64,000 nucleotides of DNA from Pseudomonas sp. GD04091. Its GTDB lineage: Bacteria; Pseudomonadota; Gammaproteobacteria; Pseudomonadales; Pseudomonadaceae. The notes beneath the pieces are model-generated. The model saw nothing but the letters and a program-made list of their open reading frames with translations. It searched no databases and was not told the DNA's origin. The position numbers and the translations under genes were made by a program. Where the stretch lies: NCBI RefSeq assembly GCF_029836165.1, contig NZ_JAOEBG010000009.1:154603-218602 (forward strand), in the 5' to 3' direction. Shown here one piece after another: positions 38,048 to 46,458 of this stretch (within the stretch, counting starts at the first letter, position 1; each line of letters starts with the position of its first letter).

Positions 38048-39247
38048 ATGGCGAAAATCAAGCTCACCAAGTCCGTAGTCGACTCGGCACAACCTCAATC
38101 CAAGGCCATCGAGCTCCGGGATACCGTGGTGCCCGGCTTCCTATGCAAGATCACCCCTGCTGGCCGCAAGGTATTCATGCTCCAGTACCGCACGAACGCC
38201 GGCGAACGCCGCAAACCCGCCCTGGGGCAGTACGGCGAGCTGACAGTCGATCAGGCACGCACGATGGCTCAGGAGTGGCTGGCCGAGGTGCGCAAGGGCG
38301 GCGACCCCAGCGCGGCCAAGAACGCTGCCCGTAAGGCTCCGACCATGAAGGAGTTTTGCCACACCTTCATGGAGGACTACTCCAGGCAGCGCAATAAGCC
38401 CAGCACGCAGCGAGGCTACCAGGGGGTCATCGACCGCTGCATCATCCCCATCATGGGCCGGATGAAGGTGCAGGACGTGAAGCGCCCGGACGTGGCCGCG
38501 TTGATGAAGAAGCTGGCCTACAAGCCGGCCGAGGCCAACCGCACCTTCGGCGTGCTGCGCAAGATGTTCAATCTGGCCGAAGTATGGGGCCTGCGCCCGG
38601 ACGGCACGAATCCATGCCGTCACGTCCCGATGTACCCGCCGGGCAAGGAAACCCGGCTCATCGTGGACGATGAGCTGGTACGGATCTTCCGTCACTTGGA
38701 GCATTTGGAGGCGGAAGGGCTGGAGAATTACGTCATCCCGCTGGCGATCCGCCTGCAATTCGAATTCGCTGCTCGCCGCTCCGAAATCTGCCCGTTGGAA
38801 TGGGATTGGGTAGATTTGGAGAAGCGCCGCGTCGTCTGGCCCGACAGCAAGACCGGAGGCGTTTCCAAGCCTATGAGCGAGGAAGCCTATCGGCTGCTTT
38901 CGACTGCGCCGCGCCGGGAGGGTTGCCCCTATGTCCTGCCGTCACCCAATGATCCGACCCGACACCTGACCTTTGGCGAGCACTATGGAGGTTGGAAGCG
39001 CGTGCTCAAGGCTACCGGCGTGCCGCATGTCGGCACGCACGGCATCCGCCACCGCGCCACGACGGACATTGCCAATTCGGGCGTGCCGACCAAGGTGGGG
39101 ATGAGGCTGACGGGTCACAAGACCGTGGCGATGTTCATGCACTACGTCCACACCGAGGACAAGCCGGTGCGCGACGCGGCCGAGCTGGTGGCAAGCCGGC
39201 GGCTGGCGATCACGGGTGCCTCGCGCCCGGCGGAAGCCACTGCATGA
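38048..39247 (+). CDS. int: Tyrosine-type site-specific integrase
   Basis: A 399-residue phage-P4-like integrase: an N-terminal DUF4102 arm-binding domain (about 1-95), a SAM-like core-binding domain (about 98-195) and the catalytic domain. The active-site set is complete: R243, H331, R334, H357 and nucleophile Y366. It inserts and excises the element. AGGAG precedes the ATG. Its position at the left end and the type of integrase match Tn4371 elements, which do not use tRNA genes as targets. Confidence 0.92.
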   Translation: MAKIKLTKSVVDSAQPQSKAIELRDTVVPGFLCKITPAGRKVFMLQYRTNAGERRKPALGQYGELTVDQARTMAQEWLAEVRKGGDPSAAKNAARKAPTMKEFCHTFMEDYSRQRNKPSTQRGYQGVIDRCIIPIMGRMKVQDVKRPDVAALMKKLAYKPAEANRTFGVLRKMFNLAEVWGLRPDGTNPCRHVPMYPPGKETRLIVDDELVRIFRHLEHLEAEGLENYVIPLAIRLQFEFAARRSEICPLEWDWVDLEKRRVVWPDSKTGGVSKPMSEEAYRLLSTAPRREGCPYVLPSPNDPTRHLTFGEHYGGWKRVLKATGVPHVGTHGIRHRATTDIANSGVPTKVGMRLTGHKTVAMFMHYVHTEDKPVRDAAELVASRRLAITGASRPAEATA

Positions 39248-39345
39248 GCAGCGGCCAGCACCCCGCCTTGCCTGTTCCGATTGTCGTGTTGGTGTCACGA
39301 GAATCGGGCAGGCCCCCCCTTCCAGGGCGGCTTCACGGCGAAGGT

Positions 39346-39374
39346 TTGAAAAACATGCCCGTTACGGGTATAGT
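39346..39374 (+). promoter_or_regulatory. Sigma-70 promoter of the toxin-antitoxin pair
   Basis: TTGAAA at 39346-39351 and TATAGT at 39369-39374, with a 17-base spacer, lie 13 bases before the toxin ATG. The spacer and -10 contain CCCGTTACGGG, a short palindrome well placed for autorepression by the antitoxin. Confidence 0.68.
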
Positions 39375-39386
39375 TTGGAGGTCGAC

Positions 39387-39770
39387 ATGACGAGCATCCT
39401 CAAGCGCAGGGACTTCGCGCGGTGGCAGGCGAGTGAGAAGCTGCCCGATGCTGCCTTGTGCAAAGCGGTTCAGGAGATGGAAAACGGTCTGATCGATGCG
39501 GACTTGGGCGGCTCCCTCTACAAGAAGCGGGTGGCTCGCCCCGGTGGCGGTAAGAGCGGCGGCTACCGCACGCTGCTGTCAGCCAGGATAGGTAGCCGCT
39601 ATGTGTTCCTGCACGGGTTTTCCAAGAGCGATAAGGCGAACGTCACACAGGACGAGAAGAAGGCACTGCAATTCGCCGGCAAGGTGTTCATGGAACTGTC
39701 TGCCGAAGCCTTGTCGATGGCGTTGCAGTCCGGTCTGTTATTGGAGGTGCATTGTGAGCAAGATCATTGA
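39387..39770 (+). CDS. RelE/HigB-type toxin of a toxin-antitoxin pair
   Basis: A 127-residue protein with the RelE-superfamily pattern of the COG4737 group: GLIDADLGGSLYKKRVARPG and SRYVFLHGFSKSDKANV, the expected core strands and basic patch. Such toxins cleave mRNA at the ribosome. The antitoxin gene starts inside its last codons, in the HigBA order with toxin first. TTGGAGG provides the ribosome site. It is the first gene after the integrase. Confidence 0.83.
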   Translation: MTSILKRRDFARWQASEKLPDAALCKAVQEMENGLIDADLGGSLYKKRVARPGGGKSGGYRTLLSARIGSRYVFLHGFSKSDKANVTQDEKKALQFAGKVFMELSAEALSMALQSGLLLEVHCEQDH

Positions 39771-40056
39771 ATCCCTGCGAGGTGACCTGGCTGCGCTTCA
39801 TGAAGCGGGAGCGATCAGCAAGGTGACGATGCGCGAGTTCGACGCGATTTGCCCGCCTCCCGTGCGGGAGTTCGGCGCGGCCGACATCAAACGCCTGCGC
39901 GAAACCTTGAAGTTCAGCCAGCCGGTGTTCGCGCTTCACTTGCACACCACGGCTTCGACCGTGCGAAAGTGGGAGCAAGGCGAGACCCATCCCACAGGAC
40001 CTGCACTCAAACTGCTGAACATCATTGCCGATAAGGGCTTGCAGGCCATCATCTGA
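39754..40056 (+). CDS. HigA-like XRE antitoxin
   Basis: A 100-residue protein with a GTG start behind GGAGG; a C-terminal helix-turn-helix (LKFSQPVFALHLHTTASTVR and WEQGETHPTGPALKLL) is the DNA-binding domain. The N-terminal part would neutralise the toxin. It overlaps the toxin gene by 17 bases and is likely autoregulatory at the palindromic promoter. Confidence 0.82.
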   Translation: MSKIIESLRGDLAALHEAGAISKVTMREFDAICPPPVREFGAADIKRLRETLKFSQPVFALHLHTTASTVRKWEQGETHPTGPALKLLNIIADKGLQAII

Positions 40057-40078
40057 TGCCTGACAACGGAGACAGGCA

Positions 40079-40897
40079 GTGGCGACGCGAATTCCTCCTT
40101 TCAGCTCACAGCATCTTGAAGCCGCTTGCCGCGTGCTCGCCGATACCGAGCGCGGCCTGAGTGGCACACAGATAGAACGCCTGCTGCACGAAATCGAGGT
40201 TGCCGACACGTCGCCTGGCATGACCAAGTGGAAGCGATTGTTCAATGCGCTGGCCGGCGTACAGAATCAGCACCAGGTCGGTAACCATCTCATCATGTTC
40301 ATCAATCGCGCGATGAACCCTGTGAACTACGCCCGCGAACCTGCGACGTTCGCTTGGCGGCGCGACGAACTCAACGTCGTGCTTGCCTTCTCCGGTTTCT
40401 ACGTGCGCGAAGATGGCAAGGTCGCGCACGCCGATAAGACCACGACGCTCGATGCCGCGCGGGCCCGAGCGGGGCGACTCAGGGCTGCTCTGGAAAGCCG
40501 TGTCGTCCACGCGGAAGTGCTGAACTACTGCCGCGCGGAGTTGCTGGACGAAAACTATTTCCATGCCGTGTTCGAGGCAACGAAAGGCGTTGCGGAGCGG
40601 ATTCGCCTGCTTTCGGGCCTGAGCGGCGATGGCGCTGAGCTGGTGAACAAGGCATTCTCAGGCCAGCAGCCCGTTCTGGCCTTGGGGCCGCTCACCACAG
40701 AGTCCGAGAAGAGCGAGCAGAAAGGCTTTGCCAATCTTCTGATCGGCCTGTTTGGCGCCGTGCGCAATCCGCTGGCCCATGCACCCAAGACGAATTGGCC
40801 CATGTCCGAACAGGATGCACTGGACATCCTGACGCTGGTATCGCTGATTCACCGCAAGTTGGATGACACCACGAAATTAGCGACCGTATCGCCATAA
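40079..40897 (+). CDS. TIGR02391 (Ymh-type) protein with HEPN ribonuclease motif
   Basis: A 272-residue protein of the TIGR02391 family. The C-terminal third contains AVRNPLAHAP, an R-x4-H motif (R229 and H234) typical of HEPN domains, many of which are metal-independent RNases used in phage defence. The N-terminal half (HLEAACRVLADTERGLSGTQI) is the characteristic family region. The start is a GTG behind GGAGACAG. It begins a co-directional run with two further genes of unknown function and could be the effector of a defence module. Confidence 0.78.
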   Translation: MATRIPPFSSQHLEAACRVLADTERGLSGTQIERLLHEIEVADTSPGMTKWKRLFNALAGVQNQHQVGNHLIMFINRAMNPVNYAREPATFAWRRDELNVVLAFSGFYVREDGKVAHADKTTTLDAARARAGRLRAALESRVVHAEVLNYCRAELLDENYFHAVFEATKGVAERIRLLSGLSGDGAELVNKAFSGQQPVLALGPLTTESEKSEQKGFANLLIGLFGAVRNPLAHAPKTNWPMSEQDALDILTLVSLIHRKLDDTTKLATVSP

Positions 40898-40910
40898 GGG
40901 AAGGCCAAGA

Positions 40911-42194
40911 ATGGACGAGGCGATCGTTGTCTTCTCTCGAAAAGGGATTTTTCAGACCACGATCGCCGCCCGCGACGTTCGCAGCCGGGAGCATGCGCGC
41001 AAACTGTGGCCCCTGGTATCTCCAGACGCATCACGACAGATGGTGACATGGGTCAGCCCCTCCTTTGAAAGCGGAAAGCTGCGTCGGCGATCCCATTTTC
41101 GGGTGCTTCCTGCCCAGCACACCTTCAACCCCAAAGCACACTTCGACGATGAAGAAGCCAGTCGGTGGCGCGCCGTGCAGGAAAGCCCCGAACACCGGCG
41201 GGCGAAAGAACGTGTCGCGGCCGAACTCTCCCGACGCTTGAATGCCGGGCTTGCGATGCCGTGGGCGTTCAAGGATGCGGATGCGTCGGATTATCCGCTG
41301 GAAGGCAACTTGTTGCTCGGCGCCGACCGGGTGGCAACCGAGCATCCCCTGGAGACGCCGTTTGGCAGCAAATTCCGGCTCGACGTGGCTGTGCTCGGGC
41401 CGCCGGTCCAGGTCGAGCCGATGGTGCTGGGCGGCGTTGAAATCGAACTCGGCCACGCCTTCGACGGGCGCAAGGCGCTGATCGGGAAGTCGCTCGGATT
41501 TCCGCTGATTTCCATCGACATCACCGAGATGACGCTGGACGAACTTACGCCTGAGTGGGCACAGCGGGTACTGACCGCAACCACGCGGAGCCACGAGCAA
41601 GGACGCCGGCAGACCTACATCTATATCCACGACCTGCTGTACCCCCTCTACGCGCAATTGCCGGCGTTTCTGGACGACGAGCAACGCCATCAGTTCCTTG
41701 TGTTTGCCGACGATGAGACACTGAATAAGCTGGTGCGCTGGATGAACTTGCTCGCCGAAAAGCTGGAGTACCCGAAAGGTACGGTCGCCGTTGCTCTGGT
41801 CAATGGCAAGAACGAACAGTCGCGCAAAATGCTGGAACGCGCGGGACAGGTCGTTGGCCCCGACTGGAGTGAGTTCAACAGCCAGCGATGCCTACGGTTG
41901 ACCGTGCCGCGCCCCAAAGGTCCAGCGGATATCCAGGCCCATCGCTTCCACATGACGATGGCGCGCATCCTGCTGTCGCACACAGATGCGCTCGTTGGCT
42001 ACAAGTATTGCAATGGCGTGAACAACAACCACCCCGAAGAAGATGTGTGGGTTGCGCATCGCTGGATCGCCGACCTGAAAACTCATACCCAGCACCGCGT
42101 ATTGCCGAAGCGGCTGGCCGAACCGATCAACAGGTTGATCGCAGTGGTGTCGGACCTGCATCGCAATCACGCAGCAACCAACCAGGAGGCATGA
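40911..42194 (+). CDS. CoiA-like nuclease candidate
   Basis: A 427-residue protein of no firmly recognised family. The central part, FRLDVAVLG ... GGVEIELGHAFDGRKAL, fits a PD-(D/E)xK-type core with D158, E177 and E179, in the way of CoiA-like competence proteins; the basic residue expected after the second acid is not clear, so activity is uncertain. C-terminal VWVAHRWIADLKTHTQHR is unassigned. It follows the HEPN gene by 13 bases and precedes the next gene by 7, so the three form an operon. Confidence 0.6.
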   Translation: MDEAIVVFSRKGIFQTTIAARDVRSREHARKLWPLVSPDASRQMVTWVSPSFESGKLRRRSHFRVLPAQHTFNPKAHFDDEEASRWRAVQESPEHRRAKERVAAELSRRLNAGLAMPWAFKDADASDYPLEGNLLLGADRVATEHPLETPFGSKFRLDVAVLGPPVQVEPMVLGGVEIELGHAFDGRKALIGKSLGFPLISIDITEMTLDELTPEWAQRVLTATTRSHEQGRRQTYIYIHDLLYPLYAQLPAFLDDEQRHQFLVFADDETLNKLVRWMNLLAEKLEYPKGTVAVALVNGKNEQSRKMLERAGQVVGPDWSEFNSQRCLRLTVPRPKGPADIQAHRFHMTMARILLSHTDALVGYKYCNGVNNNHPEEDVWVAHRWIADLKTHTQHRVLPKRLAEPINRLIAVVSDLHRNHAATNQEA

Positions 42195-42201
42195 CCATCC
42201 C

Positions 42202-42912
42202 ATGTCGGAAATCATCCTGCGGGCAAATACTCCAGCGGAGCTAAAGGACAGGCTAGCCGAGTTGGACATCGATGTTCCCCCGCGGTCGGAGGGGCGCCGG
42301 AACCACCATGCAGAGCGCTATTGCATCGCGCATCTGCTTGCGACGCTACCGGTTGAACAGCTCTCGTTCCCGCTGACCTTGACCCATTCTGACAAGCCGG
42401 ATTTCCTTTTGGCGATGTTCCGGGCCGATGTGGGAATCGAGCACACTGAAGCTGTGCCGGAGAACATCGCCCGCGCTGACTTTCTCCGTGAAAAGGAGGG
42501 CTTGGGGCCGGACGTCTACTTCACTCCCCATGTGTTGCCTGGGGAACCCAGAAAGACGGCCGGTGAACTCCGCCGTGAGATCGAGGCCGACGAGTCAGGC
42601 CCAGGGTGGTGTGGCGATTCGCCGGAGCGCGAATGGGCCGCCGCGATGGCCCACTACGTCAAAGAAAAGATGCCGAAGGCGACGGCCGACGGCTTCGTTC
42701 GATACCCCGCCAACTGGTTGATCGTGTATGACAACTGGCCGCTGCCAGCCATCAACTGCTCCAAAGCGGCATCGTATTTGGCCCCGCTTCTTGCTGAAAT
42801 GGGCGCTTTTTCAGTGTTCGATACCATCTTTATCCATGACGATTCGCACATGTGGGAATTTCGTGAAACTCCACTCACCCAGGTGTTGCGGCCACTGCGG
42901 GCGCCCCACTAA
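42202..42912 (+). CDS. Unknown protein with nuclease-like PD...E-x-T motif
   Basis: A 236-residue protein. SDKPDFLLAMF (P66-D67) is followed by VGIEHTEAV (E80, T82), which looks like a PD-(D/E)xK core where Lys is replaced. The end converges on the AAA-ATPase gene with a 38-base overlap. No family recognised. Same operon as the HEPN protein and CoiA-like protein. The possible role is inference only. Confidence 0.55.
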   Translation: MSEIILRANTPAELKDRLAELDIDVPPRSEGRRNHHAERYCIAHLLATLPVEQLSFPLTLTHSDKPDFLLAMFRADVGIEHTEAVPENIARADFLREKEGLGPDVYFTPHVLPGEPRKTAGELRREIEADESGPGWCGDSPEREWAAAMAHYVKEKMPKATADGFVRYPANWLIVYDNWPLPAINCSKAASYLAPLLAEMGAFSVFDTIFIHDDSHMWEFRETPLTQVLRPLRAPH

Positions 42913-45523
42913 CGGTTGGAGCAGCCTTGCGCTTCTTAGCCGTCTCCACACCGCGCTTCTCAATCTGCGCCCGCCACATTTCCAGCGCTGTGATGTCGGC
43001 GAGAAGCTCATCGGGATCGGGGACTGCGATTCCACCCATCAGCGCCTTGTCATGTGCATAGTTCGAGCATTTCGTCATGCCTGCATTGACTTGGGCATAG
43101 TCGTCGTCATCGACCACGACGCCAGCGAGCCTTTGCGTTTCCACGCCCTTACGGAATCGGAGGATCACTTCACGCAGCAAGACTTCTTCGACAGCACGCT
43201 CCCACGCCATGCGTAAACGAAAATAGGCATCGATTGTTTGCTTTCGGTGTTCTTGCTCCTCACCATCCTTGTGCAGCTTGGCGATGGACTGCTGTTGGGC
43301 CTTTAGCGCGCCGATCCGCTTACTTGCATTCTTCCCTTCAAACGGGAGTTCTGGATCGGCGACGCCAAACCCCTCAGCGCGGCGAATCAGGCTTTGAGTC
43401 GAAATCGCCACGCCGGCAGTTTTGGCCTCCTCCACCAAGAGACATAAGAAGTAGATGTCATGGGTGAACACTACAACTTGACGATACGCGGCTTCGGTGG
43501 CCAGGCGCTTTGCTACGCGCTCTCGCCTGCGATGGTCGAGCGATGACACAGGATCGTCAAAGACGATGCCGCCTTTGCCACCGCTCAACCCGACTTCAGC
43601 CAAGAAGGAGCCGATCGCCACGGCGCGCTGTTCGCCCTCGCTCAGAATGTCACCGGGGCTTCGACTTTGAGGAAGTTCCAATTTCAGCTTGTGCAACGCC
43701 TTGCCTCTGTCGGCGCGGCTCTGCAGTGATACGCTCAACGCACCAACCCCCAATGCCTTGAACTCGCGATTCAGCGCTTCGGCGAGTTCCTTGGAAACAA
43801 CCTTCTCGGCCATGTCCGATGCCTTCAGCGAGATGGCATTGGTCTTAACAGCGGATAGGCACTGCGCAAGTTTCGCTTGATGGCTGAGCTTGCCCACGGC
43901 CGTGACCACCGCGTCTCTGACCTCTCGCAGCTTGACCCGTGCATTCAGCTCCATGAACTGCTTCTGGAGGGTAGCGCGGGCCTTCTCGTCTGAGGCCTTT
44001 TCCAATGTTTCTGCCGCAGTGTTCAGCTTGTCGGCCAGCGCTTGAAGTCGCGGCGCGGGATTTTCTAGGGCTTGAGCAACGCCTTCCCACTGGTGTGAGA
44101 GCACAGCCGCCTTGATAGCCTCTTGGCGGGCTGCCAGCAGCGGCTCGAATGCCTTGACGTCCGCTGCCAACTTCGGGTCCAACGCTTCAATCTCTCCATA
44201 GGTCACATCGTCGAGATTCAACGTCAGGTTCTGCGCGATGAAAGGCTTGTACTCTGCATACAGTGCGGCCCGACGTGTCTGTGAAGTCTTCTCGGCTTCT
44301 TGCTGGATGAATGCCTCAAAACGCAGCAAGCGAGTAGCGCCTTCGGCCAAGGGCTGCTGGCATAGCGGACAAGGTGCATCTGTGCCTAGGTCGGGAAACG
44401 CCTTGTCCGGATGTGACTCGACGGAAAACTTGCGAGCGGCGTCGAACAGCTCGCGCCAAACCTCTCCCCCGGTGCCCGGCAGAAGATCTTCGCCTTCCTT
44501 GAATTCTTTGGCAGCAAGCGCGGCTGCTGCCTGCGCTGTGCGATAGCTGTCCGCCAAACTGCGCAGCTTTTCGACGACGGGATGGTCTACCAGCGCGCCT
44601 TTGCTGGTCGCGCTTGTCGCGATGGTTGTGACACGGCGAGCCTGCAAGCGCAGTTGAGCTGCCTTATCCTTCGGATTGTTCTCTTGCAGGCTCTTTTCCA
44701 ATTCGGCGTGCTGCGCCAATTCTTCTGCGGTCAAGTTGGCTAGCGCGTCGATCTGGGCCTGAGTTGTCTTTGCGGACAGTGAGGAAATCAGCTTGCCGAC
44801 CAGAGTATCGCCCTGCAACGGGGAAAATGCAGTAAGGTCGGCAGCGGACTGCATCTGCTCAGCTTCGACCATAGCCTTCAACTGCTTGCAGACTTTCGCC
44901 AACGCCTCAAATACATCGAGCCCGTAAGGTACGTAAGAGAAATCGTCTTCACTGTCCAGATAGGCGCGTGCACAGCGCGTGTCGAAGACTGCCAATGACG
45001 ACAATTCAGGGGGAGCTACCTTGCCATGCGTCCATTGCACGTCCTTCGCAACACCGTCCACCAAGATTTCAAAGGTCGCCTCTGGGACGCCGGCTTGACC
45101 AGCGGGGAGGTGGGCATTGGGATGGATCGCTTCAGTTCGGTCGCGAGCGCGGCAGGCGCGCTTGAGCACCCTCGAATATCCTGATTTGCCAGAACCGTTA
45201 TCTCCGTAGATGACGGTCATACCTGTTGCATTGAAAGGCAAGCGCTGATTCTCTGCAATCGCATTGACGTTTCTCATGTTCTTCATTGCGACCAGCTCGA
45301 TGTGCGTCGCCACCGCAACGGGCGCAGGAATCTGGTCGGCCGTTAGGGGTTTAGGCTGACGGCCCTTCGGATCGGGAATTCCATGTGCCAGCTTAAGCAG
45401 CGCGAATAGATCTTCGTTGTCATCCATCGTCAATGTCTGCTTCGCCAGCAGGCGTGCGACGGCATCGCTTTGCCAAGCTGGCAATCCCTGAGTCCAAGCC
45501 AGAATTTCTTGCAGTATCGACAT
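42875..45523 (-). CDS. Large AAA ATPase with zinc-hook motif (RloC/PrrC-like, AAA_13)
   Basis: An 882-residue ABC/Rad50-type ATPase. Walker A is YGDNGSGKS (about 106-114); the ABC signature is ILSEGEQRAVAIGS and Walker B is GGIVFDDPVSSLDHR (about 648-662). Between them are coiled coils joined by a CPLC zinc-hook-like motif (C385/C388). This matches the AAA_13 group that includes RloC and PrrC, phage-activated anticodon nucleases. The C-terminal part has CSNYAHDK near residue 825, which could be an RNase-like site, but the RloC catalytic triad was not identified. The start is the ATG behind GGAGG. It faces the nuclease-like operon. Confidence 0.8.
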   Translation of the reverse strand: MSILQEILAWTQGLPAWQSDAVARLLAKQTLTMDDNEDLFALLKLAHGIPDPKGRQPKPLTADQIPAPVAVATHIELVAMKNMRNVNAIAENQRLPFNATGMTVIYGDNGSGKSGYSRVLKRACRARDRTEAIHPNAHLPAGQAGVPEATFEILVDGVAKDVQWTHGKVAPPELSSLAVFDTRCARAYLDSEDDFSYVPYGLDVFEALAKVCKQLKAMVEAEQMQSAADLTAFSPLQGDTLVGKLISSLSAKTTQAQIDALANLTAEELAQHAELEKSLQENNPKDKAAQLRLQARRVTTIATSATSKGALVDHPVVEKLRSLADSYRTAQAAAALAAKEFKEGEDLLPGTGGEVWRELFDAARKFSVESHPDKAFPDLGTDAPCPLCQQPLAEGATRLLRFEAFIQQEAEKTSQTRRAALYAEYKPFIAQNLTLNLDDVTYGEIEALDPKLAADVKAFEPLLAARQEAIKAAVLSHQWEGVAQALENPAPRLQALADKLNTAAETLEKASDEKARATLQKQFMELNARVKLREVRDAVVTAVGKLSHQAKLAQCLSAVKTNAISLKASDMAEKVVSKELAEALNREFKALGVGALSVSLQSRADRGKALHKLKLELPQSRSPGDILSEGEQRAVAIGSFLAEVGLSGGKGGIVFDDPVSSLDHRRRERVAKRLATEAAYRQVVVFTHDIYFLCLLVEEAKTAGVAISTQSLIRRAEGFGVADPELPFEGKNASKRIGALKAQQQSIAKLHKDGEEQEHRKQTIDAYFRLRMAWERAVEEVLLREVILRFRKGVETQRLAGVVVDDDDYAQVNAGMTKCSNYAHDKALMGGIAVPDPDELLADITALEMWRAQIEKRGVETAKKRKAAPTVSGAPAVAATPG

Positions 45524-45881
45524 AGCCCCCTCCAGTCTTTGTTGCAAGTTTTACCCGATTTTTTCATTTTGTGCGTCTCTGCGTTTCGCCGTTGGGCTTG
45601 GGGGTCACGCCCCGCGCCTCGTATCGAGTTGTGGCCATCCGGCTTTGATCCCTAACGCCTCCGGCCCTGGTGGGCCTGCGCGCTCCACTTGCCGGGGGGC
45701 GTGTATGGCATGGAGCGGTCTTGCTGTTTCCCTTCACCGTACCACGGCGTTCTCGCCGTCAAGGGCGGCGCGCGCGTTGCGCGCTGGCGTCCTGGCGGCC
45801 GGCTTCGCCCCCTGACTGCTTGCGCTGCGCCGTGCTGGCGCCGGTTCCGGGCAATTCCGCCCGAGCAACCGGAGCACGATC
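45524..45881. promoter_or_regulatory. Non-coding leader upstream of radC, copy A of a repeated element
   Basis: No gene. The section 45640-45780 contains ACGCCTCCGGCCC...GGGCCTGCGCGCT with a GGCCC/GGGCC hairpin, and CCGTCAAGG; closely similar sequence recurs at 47470-47650 before the DUF932 gene. A TTTTTCAT sequence lies at 45561-45568 just after the ATPase gene promoter. The region probably carries regulatory or single-strand structure. Confidence 0.55.
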
Positions 45882-46388
45882 ATGTCGCAGTTTTCCCTCT
45901 CTTCCGATGCCTCGCTGCTGGTGCGTGACGGCCGTGGCCGCTATCGGCCGGCGTCGGCCGACCAGATCCTGGATGCCGCGCGTCGGGTCATCGACCAGAA
46001 GATGCAGCGCGGTACCGAGTTTAGTTCGCCGGCGACGGTCAAGGAGTACCTGCGCACCAAGCTCGCAGGCTTCGAGCACGAGGTCTTCGCAATCCTGTTC
46101 CTCGACACGCGCCATCGGCTGATCGAGTACGTCGAGATGTTCCGCGGCACCATAGACCAGGCATCGGTGTATCCGCGCGAGGTGGTCAAGGAAGCGCTGC
46201 AGCACAATGCGGCGGCGGTGATCTTGGCGCACAACCACCCGAGCGGGAATCCCGAGCCGAGCGCGGCCGATCGGGCACTGACCCAGCGGCTCAAGGAGGC
46301 GCTGACACTGGTTGAGGTGCGCACGCTGGATCACATCATCGTTGCAGGCGACCAGACGACGGCATTCGCCGAACTCGGCTGGCTGTGA
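45882..46388 (+). CDS. RadC/JAB-domain protein of the element
   Basis: A 168-residue protein with a complete JAMM metal motif, AHNHPSGNPEPSAAD (about 111-125), and the upstream Glu in GFEHEVFAILFLD. RadC-type proteins on conjugative elements are small relatives of chromosomal RadC, lacking the N-terminal helix-hairpin part. Their role is unproven despite the 'DNA repair' name; on Tn4371 elements one always lies near the left end. A strong terminator follows. Confidence 0.88.
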   Translation: MSQFSLSSDASLLVRDGRGRYRPASADQILDAARRVIDQKMQRGTEFSSPATVKEYLRTKLAGFEHEVFAILFLDTRHRLIEYVEMFRGTIDQASVYPREVVKEALQHNAAAVILAHNHPSGNPEPSAADRALTQRLKEALTLVEVRTLDHIIVAGDQTTAFAELGWL

Positions 46389-46390
46389 CG

Positions 46391-46413
46391 AAGGGGGCTT
46401 CGGCCCCCTTTTT
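46391..46413 (+). terminator. Rho-independent terminator after radC
   Basis: AAGGGGGC and GCCCCCTT with a TTCG loop and trailing T-run, directly after the radC stop codon. Confidence 0.9.
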
Positions 46414-46458
46414 GCTGCGCATCAGGGGAGATTGCGTTTTGCTGGCGACGGCACGTCG

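Noticed and set aside
45561..45568. TTTTTCAT, the octamer linked to Tn4371-type integration
   Set aside because: Internal to the element, between cargo and radC; a chance octamer is likely and there is no matching copy at the left junction.
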